Shown: piece by piece, positions 7,721 to 16,593 of the stretch
How positions within the stretch are numbered: the stretch's first letter is position 1
How the letters are laid out: each line of letters starts with the position of its first letter
DNA from: Ilumatobacteraceae bacterium
Lineage (GTDB): Bacteria; Actinomycetota; Acidimicrobiia; Acidimicrobiales; Ilumatobacteraceae
Length of the DNA: 64,000 nt
Direction: 5' to 3'
Assembly (NCBI GenBank): GCA_025463305.1
Contig: JAOBWK010000105.1
Span: 62,001 to 126,000 of the forward strand
Made by a program: the position numbers and the translations under genes
The notes under the pieces: generated by a model
Seen by the model: only the letters and a program-made list of their open reading frames with translations
What the model was told of the DNA's origin: nothing
Database searches by the model: none

Positions 7721-8674
7721 TCAGCTCGAGTGGTCGTGCTTGGCGCTGTGGTGGAAGTCGCGGATCGATGCCGCGCTCCAGTTGTCGTGGTCCTCGCCGT
7801 ACGCATCGACGCCGTCGAGCGACCAGTGCATCAGCGAGTTGATCGTGTACAGGTTCGGGTTGATGTTCCAACCGAACCCGTTCTGGGCCCAACCGTCGGC
7901 CGTGAACGTGCGCCCGAGCTCGTCGGTGCCGACGATCACGACGTGCTGCGGGTAGCCGGTGAGCGACGAGCGTTCGAGCACCTGATGCGTGCCGGACGCG
8001 ATCTTCGACTGCTGGCCGTCGCGACGCAGGAAGCCGTGCACGTTGACGCAGCCGTTGCCGAAGTCGCCGCACATCGAGAAGAAGCCGTCGTCGTTCGCGG
8101 CCGTGCCCCAGCTGTACGGGGCATAGCGGGCTGGCCCCATGACGGTGGATCCGAACTGGCTGCGGACGCCCCACGACCGGTCGCGGAAGCCGACGCAGTC
8201 GACGTCGATCGTCTCGCCGTCGAGCATGATCGTGCCCGTCGCGCGAGTGGCCTGGTCGTAGTGGGTGTGCAGGCGGAACGGTTCGTCGATGCAGCGAACG
8301 TCGAGATCGATGGCGAGATCGCCGCCGTCCGGATCGCGGTAGCCGACCGAGTACTCCGACAGCGGTGCGTTGGCCCGGTAGGTGATGCCGTTGGCCAGCT
8401 GCATGTCGGACAGCGGCGTGGTGGGCATCGGCAGGTGCCAGAAGTTCTTCGCGTACCGACACGTCGACACCTGGTCCGCGGCGCCGTCCCACACGTACAC
8501 CGCGCCGGCAGCGACGCCCATGTTGGTGCGGAAGTACGGGTAGAACTGCACCGACATGTTCCGCTCGGGGATCGAGAACGTGAACCAGCACGTCTCGCTC
8601 CACTCGTACTCGTCACCCGTCGGCACGTGGAGCTCGTCGTCGATGTGGCCGCTGCCGATGGGGGGATTGATCAT
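7721..8674 (-). CDS. DUF7065/DUF7064-like lipocalin-fold protein
   Basis: 317 residues, no signal peptide or membrane span. Regularly spaced beta-strand-like segments and the phrase VGFRDRSWGVR in the middle resemble the CrtC/AttH-like double-lipocalin proteins now called DUF7065/DUF7064, common next to lipid and terpenoid catabolism genes in actinobacteria and sphingomonads. Many His, Trp and Tyr residues and an HDHSS C-terminus are visible; no catalytic motif can be named. ATG 8674 follows the upstream exporter gene by 62 bases on the same strand, so the two are probably co-transcribed. It converges with the HD gene across 24 bases. The family is recognised by feel and should be verified. 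Confidence 0.55.
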   Translation of the reverse strand: MINPPIGSGHIDDELHVPTGDEYEWSETCWFTFSIPERNMSVQFYPYFRTNMGVAAGAVYVWDGAADQVSTCRYAKNFWHLPMPTTPLSDMQLANGITYRANAPLSEYSVGYRDPDGGDLAIDLDVRCIDEPFRLHTHYDQATRATGTIMLDGETIDVDCVGFRDRSWGVRSQFGSTVMGPARYAPYSWGTAANDDGFFSMCGDFGNGCVNVHGFLRRDGQQSKIASGTHQVLERSSLTGYPQHVVIVGTDELGRTFTADGWAQNGFGWNINPNLYTINSLMHWSLDGVDAYGEDHDNWSAASIRDFHHSAKHDHSS

Positions 8675-8736
8675 CCACGCACACTGGCCAACGCGGACGC
8701 CGTCAGTCAACGTGGCGGCTGTGCGTCCGCGTGACG

Positions 8737-10245
8737 TCAGTGCGCCGACGCCGCGGCGATCTCCGGGGCGGCCGGCGTCTGGATGCGGACCAGGCGGCTC
8801 GACAGCAGCGTCACGAGCGAACCGCAGCCGGCGAGCAGCCACCAGACGTGATGGAACCCGTCGAGCGCGTTGACCGCCGTGAGGCCGGTGGTGAACGCCA
8901 CCACCAGCGCGACGCCGAACGTGGAGCCGAGGTTGCGGACGGCCTGCCCGACGGCCGAGCCTGACCCGAACTGATCGGGTGGCAGGCCCTGCACGGCGGC
9001 GGACGACAGCTGCGGCAGGCACAGCGCGACGCCGATGCCGGTGCACACGACGGCCGGGAGGTACACGCCGAGGTAGTCGGGCGAGGTCGTGGCGCGGATG
9101 ATCAGGTAGATGCCGCCGGCGGCCCACAGCAGGCCGCCCGGCATCAGCAGCCGGCGCTGACCGATGCGCCCGGCGAGCTTGCCGAACTGCGGCGCGGTGG
9201 CGGCGACGATCAGTGGCCCGACGGAGATCGCCAGGCCGGCGCGCAGGATCGAGTACTGCCAGACCCGCGTGAGGAACAGCACGTTGCCGAGGAACATCGC
9301 GTTGAACCCGATCGCGAGCACGATCATCGCCATGTTCGCCCAGCGGAAGTTGTTGGCGCGGAACAGGGCGAGGTGGATGACCGGGTTGCTGACGCTGCTG
9401 CACCGGTAGACGAAGAAGCCGAGCACCAGCACCGCCGCCGCGAGCGTGCCGACGAACCGCCCGCTCGCCCAGCCCCACGTGTTCGTCTCGACGATGGCGT
9501 AGGTGACGAGACCGATGCCGCCGGCGAGCGACAGCACGCCGAGCGGATCCGGGAGCCGACCGGGGTTGGCCTCACGCCCCTCGGGCAGCACCCGCTTGCC
9601 GAGGGTGAAGCTGAACAGGCCGACGGGCAGGTTGATGTAGAACGCCCAACGCCAGCTGAGGTTGCTGACCACCAGTGCACCGAGCGTCGGGCCGGCCGCC
9701 CCGGCGACGGCGCCGATCGCGCCCCAGATGGCCACGGCCACGGGGATCTTCTCGCGGGGGAACGTCTGCAGGACGAGGGCGAGCGATGCCGGCACGAGGA
9801 TGGCCGCCCCGACGGCTTCGAGCATCTCCGCACCGATCAGGAACCCGACGTTCGGGGCCAGCCCGCACAGCATCGACGCTGTCGTGAACGTGACCACGCC
9901 GATCAGGAACATCTTCCGCCGGCCGACGCGGTCGGCCAGCCGGCCCGACGGGATGAGCAGCGCGGCGAACACGAGCGTGTAGGCGTTGAGCACCCACGAC
10001 AGGGTGGAGGGACCCGACGCGCGGAACGTCGCGCTGATGGCCGGGAACGACACGAAGCCGATCGTGGTGTCGAGGAACACCGCGAACACGGCGAGGCTGG
10101 TGGAGGTCAGCACCACCCACGGATTGCGCTCCTTGGGCTCGGTGATCGCGATCGCGGCGAACTCGCCCTGCTCGATCTCGATCTGTGGCTCCGTCGTTGG
10201 CTCGATGTCCCCCGCAGTGTCATGGCCGGTCTGGTCGTCGATCAT
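8737..10245 (-). CDS. DHA2-family MFS exporter (EmrB/QacA type, 14 TM)
   Basis: 502 residues with about 14 hydrophobic segments after a roughly 45-residue acidic cytoplasmic N-terminus. Helix 1 (VLTSTSLAVFAVFLDTTIGFV) and the motif WVLNAYTLVFAALLIPSGRLADRVGRR are diagnostic of DHA2 drug/proton antiporters. It probably exports a hydrophobic compound across the plasma membrane. It diverges from a thioesterase and an HxlR regulator across 87 bases containing an AT-rich inverted repeat, and the DUF7064-like gene follows downstream. Regulation by that HxlR protein is the simplest reading. Confidence 0.88.
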   Translation of the reverse strand: MIDDQTGHDTAGDIEPTTEPQIEIEQGEFAAIAITEPKERNPWVVLTSTSLAVFAVFLDTTIGFVSFPAISATFRASGPSTLSWVLNAYTLVFAALLIPSGRLADRVGRRKMFLIGVVTFTTASMLCGLAPNVGFLIGAEMLEAVGAAILVPASLALVLQTFPREKIPVAVAIWGAIGAVAGAAGPTLGALVVSNLSWRWAFYINLPVGLFSFTLGKRVLPEGREANPGRLPDPLGVLSLAGGIGLVTYAIVETNTWGWASGRFVGTLAAAVLVLGFFVYRCSSVSNPVIHLALFRANNFRWANMAMIVLAIGFNAMFLGNVLFLTRVWQYSILRAGLAISVGPLIVAATAPQFGKLAGRIGQRRLLMPGGLLWAAGGIYLIIRATTSPDYLGVYLPAVVCTGIGVALCLPQLSSAAVQGLPPDQFGSGSAVGQAVRNLGSTFGVALVVAFTTGLTAVNALDGFHHVWWLLAGCGSLVTLLSSRLVRIQTPAAPEIAAASAH

Positions 10246-10280
10246 GTGCCCGATGCCCCCTTGTGCGTCCCGATCCAGAT

Positions 10281-10299
10281 TAGTATCTTTAAACTACTA
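10281..10299. promoter_or_regulatory. AT-rich inverted repeat, likely HxlR-type operator
   Basis: TAGTA-N9-TACTA around a TTTAAA core, in a very GC-rich genome, inside the 87-base gap between the DHA2 exporter and the thioesterase. The left arm also reads TAGTAT (TAnnnT) and the opposite strand has TAGTTT, so divergent -10 elements may overlap the repeat. HxlR-family proteins such as YodB bind short inverted repeats with TACT/AGTA arms, and an HxlR gene is the second gene to the right. Confidence 0.5.
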
Positions 10300-10332
10300 G
10301 TCGGTCACTTTTCGAGAGTCAAGAGGAACGTC

Positions 10333-11145
10333 ATGGGTCACATCACGGGAACGCTCACCCACTTCGACCGCACCACCGCGGTCGAGCGCGCGACGGACTC
10401 CGCCGACGGCACGCCGGTGTTCGTCGCCGAGCTCGACGGATCGTGGGCTTCGTTGCGCGGCGTGCACGGCGGCTACGTCACCGCGCTGACGGTGCGGGCG
10501 GCCGAGCTGTTCGCGCCGACGCGCGAGGTGCGCACCGTCACGGCGACGTTCCTGCGCCCGACGGAGATCGGGCCGGCCGAGATCGAGCTGGAGGTGATCC
10601 GGTCCGGTCGATCGTTCGCGACGATCGCCGCCACGATCAATCAGCAGGGTCGTGCCGTCACCAGCACGCGGATCACCATGCTCAGCCCGACCGCCGGCAA
10701 CGACTGGGACACCGTCGTCACCGATCGGCCGGCGCCGATCGGCGAGTGCGCGCCCTTCACGCCGCCGCCGATGATCAAGCACTTCGCCCAGGCCGACCTG
10801 CTGATCGATCCGGCCACCGTGCCCACCGGTGGTGCCGACGACTCGCGCATCGCCGGCCACGTGCGCCCGCTCGAGGTGCGCCCGCTCGACGCCGCGTGGC
10901 TGACGATGATCGGTGACTGGTTCCCGCCGTCGCCGTTCCGCCGTCACACGCCGCCGACCGGCGGCGTCAGCATCGACTACACCGTGCACATCCATCGCAC
11001 CCTGCCCGCCGATCCGGACCTGTGGCTGGAGGGCGTCTTCGACGCACGCACCAGCGCCGGCGGCATCGCCCTCGAGCACGGCACGCTGGCGACGCCCGAC
11101 GGGCTGCCCGTCGCCGAGACCTTCCACACCCGCTGGACCGCGTGA
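10333..11145 (+). CDS. Acyl-CoA thioesterase-like double-hotdog protein
   Basis: 270 residues, the size of TesB-like tandem hotdog proteins. The N-terminal half has LRGVHGGYVTALTVRAAE and VTATFLRPTEIGPAEIELEVIRSGRSFATIAATI, the common look of thioesterase-superfamily proteins in actinobacterial lipid loci. It likely hydrolyses a CoA thioester in the cytoplasm; no specific catalytic residue can be fixed. AGAGGAA precedes ATG 10333 by five bases (AGAGGAACGTCATG). Divergent from the DHA2 exporter and 55 bases before the HxlR regulator, it probably belongs to a small lipid or aromatic acid handling unit under that regulator. Confidence 0.72.
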   Translation: MGHITGTLTHFDRTTAVERATDSADGTPVFVAELDGSWASLRGVHGGYVTALTVRAAELFAPTREVRTVTATFLRPTEIGPAEIELEVIRSGRSFATIAATINQQGRAVTSTRITMLSPTAGNDWDTVVTDRPAPIGECAPFTPPPMIKHFAQADLLIDPATVPTGGADDSRIAGHVRPLEVRPLDAAWLTMIGDWFPPSPFRRHTPPTGGVSIDYTVHIHRTLPADPDLWLEGVFDARTSAGGIALEHGTLATPDGLPVAETFHTRWTA

Positions 11146-11200
11146 GCGGTTCGTACACTGCCCATCGAAGCCACAACCCGAGTCCGAGAGAGATCCAGCC

Positions 11201-11845
11201 ATGCCGGCAACCGTCCGCTACGACGAGCAGTACTGCCCGATCGCCCGTGCCCTCGACGTGCTGGGCGATCGCTGGACGCTGCTGATCCTGCGCGAGCTCG
11301 TCATCGGCGATCAGCGCTTCACCGACCTGCGCGACCACCTGCCCGGCATCGCCCCGACGCTGCTCAGCCAGCGCCTGCGCTCGATGGCCGAGCAGGACCT
11401 GCTCGCATCGAAGGAGCTGCCGCCTCCCGCAGCGCGCTCGGTGTACACCATCACCGAACGGGGCCGTGCCGCCGTCCCCGTGATGCGCGCCCTCGCCCGC
11501 TGGGGCGTGCCGCTGCTGGAGGAGCCCGCCGAGGATCAGGAGATCCGCTCGTGGACGGCCATCAACGGCACGGTGGCCACGTTCTACGATCCCGTCGCGG
11601 CAGCCGGCGTCGACGAGCGCTACCTGTTCCGCGTCGGCGGCGACGAGGTGGTGCTGTCGTCGGTGAAGGGTGGCGGCACGCCTCGTGACACGCCCGACCT
11701 CGTCATCGAGGGGCCGGCCCGGGTCTGGATCGACATCCGTCAGGGGCGCACCACGCTGCACGACGCGATCGACCACGGCGTCGTCACCGTCGACGGCAGT
11801 GCGACCGCGCTCGCCAACTTCCAGCGCATCTATCGACTGGCCTGA
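11201..11845 (+). CDS. HxlR-family winged-helix regulator with C-terminal SCP2-like domain
   Basis: 214 residues, about twice a plain HxlR protein. Residues 1-105 contain CPIARALDVLGDRWTLLILRELVIGDQRFTDL and LLSQRLRSMAEQDLL, the HxlR winged helix with the conserved N-terminal Cys. Residues about 120-214 resemble the sterol-carrier-protein-2-like domain found fused to some actinobacterial HxlR regulators; it may bind a lipid or CoA ester as effector. Gene order (exporter, thioesterase, regulator) suggests it controls the divergent promoter at 10246-10332. Cys-based redox sensing is possible but not shown. Confidence 0.85.
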   Translation: MPATVRYDEQYCPIARALDVLGDRWTLLILRELVIGDQRFTDLRDHLPGIAPTLLSQRLRSMAEQDLLASKELPPPAARSVYTITERGRAAVPVMRALARWGVPLLEEPAEDQEIRSWTAINGTVATFYDPVAAAGVDERYLFRVGGDEVVLSSVKGGGTPRDTPDLVIEGPARVWIDIRQGRTTLHDAIDHGVVTVDGSATALANFQRIYRLA

Positions 11846-11875
11846 CGGCGGCCTGGCAGTCGACCTGACCGGGCG

Positions 11876-11881
11876 TACAGT
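11876..11881 (+). promoter_or_regulatory. Putative -10 of the dienelactone hydrolase gene
   Basis: TACAGT lies seven bases before ATG 11889 with no ribosome-binding sequence between; leaderless layout. Confidence 0.45.
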
Positions 11882-11888
11882 CGACGGC

Positions 11889-12575
11889 ATGTCCGACACC
11901 GCTGCCGCCCCGCTCACCGTCCGCCATCCTTCCGACGGCCTCGCCCGTGCCGCGATCATCGTCCTCCAGGAGGCGTTCGGCGTCAACGAGCACATCGAGG
12001 ACATCTGCGGCCGCCTCGCCGACGCCGGCTACCTCGCCATCGCCCCACACCTGTTCCACCGCACCGGTGACCCCAAGCTCGGCTACGACGACATGTCCAA
12101 GATCGGCGAGCACTTCGCTGCGCTCTCGCCCGACACGGTCCTCGCCGACATCGATGTCGCGCTGGCCGCAGCCGCGGGCGCCGGGTTCGAGCCGTCGTCG
12201 ATCGGCGTCGTCGGGTTCTGCATGGGCGGCACGCTCGCGCTGGTGACCGCGGTCGAACGGTCGGTCGGCGCGGCTGTCACCTTCTACGGCGGCGGGGTGA
12301 CAACCGGCCGGTTCGGCTTCCCGGCGCTCGTCGACCTCGCACCCCGGCTGACGGTGCCGTGGCTCGGCGTGTTCGGCGATCTCGACACGGGCATCCCGAT
12401 CGACGATGTCGAGGCGCTGCGCGCCGCAGCGGCGACGTCGTCGGCGCCCACCGACGTCGTGCGTTACCCCGAAGCGGGCCACGGCTTCAACTGTGACCGC
12501 CGGGCCAGCTACCACGCCGAGTCCGCCACCGACGCGTGGCAGCGCACCCTCGAGTTCTTCGCCCGCAACATCTAG
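11889..12575 (+). CDS. Dienelactone hydrolase family protein
   Basis: 228-residue alpha/beta hydrolase. The cysteine nucleophile is C111 in GFCMGG, the acid D164 or D166 in FGDLDTG, and the histidine H198 in GHGF; E28 in QEAFG is the residue that activates the Cys in DLH enzymes. Such proteins open dienelactones in chlorocatechol breakdown, but many family members act on other small esters. No catechol pathway genes adjoin it, so the substrate is open. It has its own leaderless-type promoter and converges with the lipoprotein hydrolase. Confidence 0.88.
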   Translation: MSDTAAAPLTVRHPSDGLARAAIIVLQEAFGVNEHIEDICGRLADAGYLAIAPHLFHRTGDPKLGYDDMSKIGEHFAALSPDTVLADIDVALAAAAGAGFEPSSIGVVGFCMGGTLALVTAVERSVGAAVTFYGGGVTTGRFGFPALVDLAPRLTVPWLGVFGDLDTGIPIDDVEALRAAAATSSAPTDVVRYPEAGHGFNCDRRASYHAESATDAWQRTLEFFARNI

Positions 12576-12611
12576 ACATCCCCTTGGCACCGTCGGCGTC
12601 GCCGGCCGTCG

Positions 12612-14405
12612 TCAGCTCGCCGGCACCGCCGTCGCACCGGTGACGGCCGGCAGGTCGATCGAGATCGCGCTGAAGTCGATGCTGCCGCCGAGCCGTGGCT
12701 GGGCGTAGGCGACCGTGGTGGCCACGAGCTGCAGGGTCACGGTGCCGGCCGGATGGGCGGTGAAGGCGATCATCTCCAGCGGCACCTGGGCGGTGTGCGG
12801 CTGACCGTCGAGGGTGACGTCGATCGGCGTGATCTGGTTGCCGAGGACGAGCCCGGTCGTGTCGTCGACGAGCTGGGCGAAGACCCGGGTCGGCCGATCG
12901 CCGTCGGCCACCGTTCCGATGTACGTGATGTTCAGCGTCGGCGCGCCGACGAGCACCGTGTCGGCCGCCGGCGCGGGGATCGTGACGTCGACGGCGTTGG
13001 TCGCCTTGCCGGGCGTGATGCCCGAGACCGCGGCACCGAGGCCGCCGGCGGCGCCGATCGTCGCCGGCCCGGCGCCTCCGTCGGCGGTGAGGTTCAACGT
13101 GCCGGTGCCCGTCGCCGTGAGCGGCGTGGCAGCAGGCAGCGGGAACTCGTCGGCCGTGTAGGTCACACCGTCCTGGTCGACGAACGCGAACGCGGGGACG
13201 GCGACGGTGGCGTCGAGGCGCGACACGTAGTGCTGGAGCCAGGCGACGGCCTCGTCGCCGACCCGCCCGATGTCGCCGGCGTTCGTGAGGCACGCGCCGT
13301 GACCGCCGCAGAACCACAGCATCGCCGTCGGCACGCCGTCGCCGTGGATGACGGTGTAGTTGGTGGCGCCCTCGTCGAGCGTGAACAGCGTGTCGACCGT
13401 GCCCTGGATGATCAGCGTCGGCACCGAGATCTTGCTGACGGCGTCGCCGGGACCGCGGTCGGCGAACCACTGCACGTCGGTGGGATCGACCACGCCGGTG
13501 CTGTTGCTCGCATCGTTCGCGCGCTTCATCGTCGGATCGATCTGGTGACCCGCGCTGACGCCGGCGAGGAAGTTCGCCCAGCCGGTCTTGGGCGTGTCCG
13601 CCTTGAACAGGCTGGTCTGCAGCGAGTGCCAGGCGATGACCGGGACGATCGCGTCGATGCGGCAGTCGATGCTCGCGGTGACCAGCTGGATGCCGCCACC
13701 GTAGGACGCGCCGAACATGCCGACGCGCGGGTCGCGTGTGCCGTCCAGTTCGACGCCGGGCATCGTGGACACCCAGTCGAGGAGCTGCTGCACGTCGCGT
13801 CCCTCGAAATCGGGGCTGTCGATCTCCACCGTGCCGGTGGAGGCGCCGAAGCCGCGCGGGTCCCACGTCAAGACGTTGAACCCGGCGGCGTGCAGGGTGG
13901 CGATGTTGACCACGCCGGGCGTGCCGTCGCTGGTGGCATCGGTGTCGCCGGACGAGCCCCAGCCGGGCCCCATCAGCACGGTCGGTGCCGTGGCCCCGGC
14001 CGTGAGCCCGGCCAGCGGGAACCAGTGGGCACGGATGACCGCACCGTCGAACGACGTGATGCTCCACTCCTGCCCGGTGGAGTCGGCGGGCGCCGCGGAC
14101 ACCGGCGTGGTGGAGTCCGGCGCGACGCAGGGCGCTGGTGCCGTCGTGGTGCTCGGCGCCGCTGTGGTCGATGGCTCGGTCGACGCATCGGTGGTCGCGG
14201 GCTCGGTCTCGGCGGTCGTGTCGACGGTCGACGCGCTCGTGGGGGTGTCCGCGGCCGGGGCGGAGCTCGCCGACGTCGCGACCGTCGTCGCGGTGGTCGA
14301 CGTGGCGGTGGTCGTCGGAGCGGACGTGGAGTCGCTGCTGCACGCTGCCAGGGAGAGTGCGGCGAACAGCGCCGTGGCGGCGAACGCGCGCCGATGGGAG
14401 ATCAT
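12612..14405 (-). CDS. CocE/X-Pro dipeptidyl-peptidase S15-family lipoprotein hydrolase
   Basis: 597 residues. A lipoprotein signal peptide ends in LAAC (Cys22), followed by a Thr/Ser/Ala-rich linker to about residue 95 that would hold the enzyme off the membrane. The catalytic domain has WDPRGFGAS and the nucleophile elbow GASYGGG (Ser234). It ends in a beta-rich jelly-roll-like region (about 430-597) as in CocE and PepX-type enzymes. It probably hydrolyses an ester or acyl-dipeptide outside the cell. TACACT six bases before ATG 14405 suggests a leaderless mRNA. Peptidase versus esterase activity cannot be distinguished from sequence. Confidence 0.82.
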   Translation of the reverse strand: MISHRRAFAATALFAALSLAACSSDSTSAPTTTATSTTATTVATSASSAPAADTPTSASTVDTTAETEPATTDASTEPSTTAAPSTTTAPAPCVAPDSTTPVSAAPADSTGQEWSITSFDGAVIRAHWFPLAGLTAGATAPTVLMGPGWGSSGDTDATSDGTPGVVNIATLHAAGFNVLTWDPRGFGASTGTVEIDSPDFEGRDVQQLLDWVSTMPGVELDGTRDPRVGMFGASYGGGIQLVTASIDCRIDAIVPVIAWHSLQTSLFKADTPKTGWANFLAGVSAGHQIDPTMKRANDASNSTGVVDPTDVQWFADRGPGDAVSKISVPTLIIQGTVDTLFTLDEGATNYTVIHGDGVPTAMLWFCGGHGACLTNAGDIGRVGDEAVAWLQHYVSRLDATVAVPAFAFVDQDGVTYTADEFPLPAATPLTATGTGTLNLTADGGAGPATIGAAGGLGAAVSGITPGKATNAVDVTIPAPAADTVLVGAPTLNITYIGTVADGDRPTRVFAQLVDDTTGLVLGNQITPIDVTLDGQPHTAQVPLEMIAFTAHPAGTVTLQLVATTVAYAQPRLGGSIDFSAISIDLPAVTGATAVPAS

Positions 14406-14411
14406 GCCCGG

Positions 14412-14417
14412 AGTGTA
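14412..14417 (-). promoter_or_regulatory. Putative -10 of the CocE-type hydrolase gene
   Basis: TACACT on the minus strand, six bases upstream of ATG 14405; leaderless layout. Confidence 0.4.
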
Positions 14418-14453
14418 CGAGGACGTCTCGCTCCGGGTCAGGCTCTCTCGCTG

Positions 14454-14954
14454 TCAGGCGGCGAAGGCGAGCGTGCGATGCTCGCCGATGTCCTCGCCGG
14501 ATCCGCCGAGCGCCGCTTTGCCGATCGCGAAGAAGCGGCCGATGGCCGAGGAATGGCTCTCCCAGATGTCGGCGGACGAAGGACGCACCGAGAGCACGGC
14601 GATCGACGGATCGTCCTTGGTGTCCCAGAACGCCTTCGCCGCGGGGGTCCACAGCCGATCGATCGTCGAGCGGTCCTGCCCGACGGTGGCCGTGCCGGCG
14701 ACCGTGACCCATCGTCCGTCCGCGTGGCGGTCGGCGGCGACGTTCACCGCGGCGTGCGATGCGAGCGCCGCCACCCACGGCTCGGCGATGTCGACCAGGA
14801 ACAGCAAGTTGCCATGGGTGTCGACCTCGAGCAGGGTGAGTGGCCGGGCGCCGAGCGCGTCGGCGCCGGAGGTCAGCACGACGAAGTGTCCGTCGTCGAG
14901 GGCGCTGCGCAGGTCGTCGATGGAGGAGCCGGAGGATTCGGTGGAGGCGGTCAT
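14454..14954 (-). CDS. Pyridoxamine 5'-phosphate oxidase-fold protein (general stress protein 26-like)
   Basis: 166 residues, split-barrel flavin-binding fold. The order HFVVLTS, ARPLTLLEVD, LLFLVDIAEPWVAAL and VTVAGTATVGQD then LWTPAAKAFWDTKDDPSIAVLSV matches the small general-stress pyridoxamine-oxidase-like proteins. It likely binds FMN or another flavin; the reaction is unknown. It diverges from fumarase across 88 bases and lies upstream of, and parallel to, the lipoprotein hydrolase, which has its own apparent promoter. Confidence 0.78.
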   Translation of the reverse strand: MTASTESSGSSIDDLRSALDDGHFVVLTSGADALGARPLTLLEVDTHGNLLFLVDIAEPWVAALASHAAVNVAADRHADGRWVTVAGTATVGQDRSTIDRLWTPAAKAFWDTKDDPSIAVLSVRPSSADIWESHSSAIGRFFAIGKAALGGSGEDIGEHRTLAFAA

Positions 14955-15042
14955 GTCCTGCAGCTACCCGTTGGAGGAGCGACCGATACCGTGGACGCCG
15001 CGAGATGACCATCCGATCATCCGACCGAGAGGGAGACGTCTC

Positions 15043-16407
15043 ATGGCGATCGAACGTCCGGCCCGGCCACTGTGGGGCCACGAGACCGAGCTGGCGCTGG
15101 CCAACTTCGCCGTGTCGGGACGCCCGCTGCCGATCGAGATCGTGCACGCGTTGGCGGCGATCAAGGCCGAGGCGGCGGTCGTGAACGCCGAGTTGAGCGG
15201 TGCCGAGCCCGGTGGCGAGCCCGCCCGTCGGTTCGCAGCGATCGGTGCTGCGGCGGACCGCGTCGAGGCGGGCGAGCTCGACGAGCAGTTCCTGATCGAC
15301 GTCTTCCAGACCGGCTCGGGCACGTCGACCAACATGAACGTCAACGAGGTCGTGGCCCATCTCGCCGCCGATGCCAGTGGGCTGGGCGTGCACCCGAACG
15401 ATCACGTCAACGCCGGCCAGTCGTCGAACGACACGTTCCCGACGGCGGTCACCGTGGCCTTCGTGGTCCACGCCACGCACCAGCTGCTGCCCGCCGTCGA
15501 GCAGCTCCGAGCCTCGCTCGCCGATGCCGGCCGGCGCTTCGCCGACGTGGTGAAGTCGGGCCGCACCCACCTGATGGACGCGGTGCCGATCTTCCTCGGT
15601 GACGAGTTCGACGGCTACGCCGCGCAGCTCGCCGAATCAGCCGAGCGCATCACCTCGGCGCTGCCGCGCATCGGTCGCGTGCCACTCGGCGGCACCGCGG
15701 TCGGCAACGGGCTGAACACCGATCCCCGGTTCGGCGCGGCGGTCATCGATCGCGTCGCTGCCCGCTACGGCGTGGAGTTGTCGATCGCGCCGAGCCGGTT
15801 CGCCGCCCAGGCATCGCGCGACGGCCTGGTCGAGGCGTCGAGCCACCTGCGCGGCCTCGGCGTGGCGCTCGCCAAGATCGCCAACGACATCCGGCTGATG
15901 GGCTCCGGGCCCGCCACCGGACTGGGCGAGATCCGCCTGCCAGAACTGCAGGCCGGCTCGTCGATCATGCCCGGCAAGGTCAACCCGGTGATGTGCGAGA
16001 TGGTGGCCCAGGTGGCCATCCAGGTCTTCGGCAACGACGCGGCGGTGGCGTTCGCCGGCACACAGGGCACCTTCGAGCTGAACACCTACCAGCCGATGAT
16101 GGCGGCGAACCTGCTCGAGTCCAGCCGCCTGCTGACCCGGGCGTGTGCGCTGTTCGCCGAGAAGTGCGTCGACGGGATCGAGGCCGATGTCGAGCAGTGC
16201 GCCGCCTATGCCAACGCCACGCCAGCGCTGGCGACACCGTTGAACGCGTCGCTCGGCTACGACCACGTCGCGCGCATCGTCAAGACGGCAGTTGCCCAGC
16301 ACCGCTCGCTGCTCGACGTGGTGGTCGACGACGGTGCGCTCGACGTGGCCACTGCCGCGCAGTTGCTCGACGCGCCGAAGGTGGCCAGGGGCAACCGCCC
16401 CGGCTGA
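15043..16407 (+). CDS. fumC: Class II fumarate hydratase
   Basis: 454 residues, normal FumC length. It converts fumarate to malate in the TCA cycle as a cytoplasmic homotetramer. The superfamily signature GSSIMPGKVN lies at 305-314. QTGSGTSTNMNVNEV, HPNDHVNAGQSSNDTFPTA and KSGRTHLMDA match the three conserved regions of fumarases rather than aspartase or argininosuccinate lyase. A GAGGGAG sequence nine bases upstream supports ATG 15043. It is cluster-isolated: a divergent PPOX gene upstream and a glycosyltransferase with its own promoter downstream. Confidence 0.92.
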   Translation: MAIERPARPLWGHETELALANFAVSGRPLPIEIVHALAAIKAEAAVVNAELSGAEPGGEPARRFAAIGAAADRVEAGELDEQFLIDVFQTGSGTSTNMNVNEVVAHLAADASGLGVHPNDHVNAGQSSNDTFPTAVTVAFVVHATHQLLPAVEQLRASLADAGRRFADVVKSGRTHLMDAVPIFLGDEFDGYAAQLAESAERITSALPRIGRVPLGGTAVGNGLNTDPRFGAAVIDRVAARYGVELSIAPSRFAAQASRDGLVEASSHLRGLGVALAKIANDIRLMGSGPATGLGEIRLPELQAGSSIMPGKVNPVMCEMVAQVAIQVFGNDAAVAFAGTQGTFELNTYQPMMAANLLESSRLLTRACALFAEKCVDGIEADVEQCAAYANATPALATPLNASLGYDHVARIVKTAVAQHRSLLDVVVDDGALDVATAAQLLDAPKVARGNRPG

Positions 16408-16415
16408 CCACGTGT

Positions 16416-16463
16416 GCTGGCGCCCGCACCACCATGGATGGGAGATGACAGGCGGGCACCAGC
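16416..16463. terminator. Imperfect hairpin after fumC
   Basis: GCTGGCGCCCGC and GCGGGCACCAGC pair with one mismatch across a 24-base loop, starting nine bases after the fumC stop. There is no T-run, so intrinsic termination is uncertain. The remaining 130 bases up to 16594 hold only the promoter of the next gene. Confidence 0.35.
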
Positions 16464-16579
16464 GACGTGTTGTGCGTCGTCAGCGGGGAACGACATCCGA
16501 CGCACGTGACCCCACGAGTACCCATGCGATCGGGGCACGAAACCTGACCGGCCTCAGGAGCCGACGCGACGTCGACAAC

Positions 16580-16585
16580 TAGCAT
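16580..16585 (+). promoter_or_regulatory. Putative -10 of the glycosyltransferase gene
   Basis: TAGCAT eight bases before GTG 16594, no Shine-Dalgarno; leaderless layout. Confidence 0.45.
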
Positions 16586-16593
16586 CAACGGCC

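Noticed and set aside
12487..15570. A 1027-codon open frame on the minus strand
   Set aside because: It is the out-of-frame shadow of three good genes (lipoprotein hydrolase, PPOX protein, fumC); its translation is Arg/Gly/His-rich and shows no domain.
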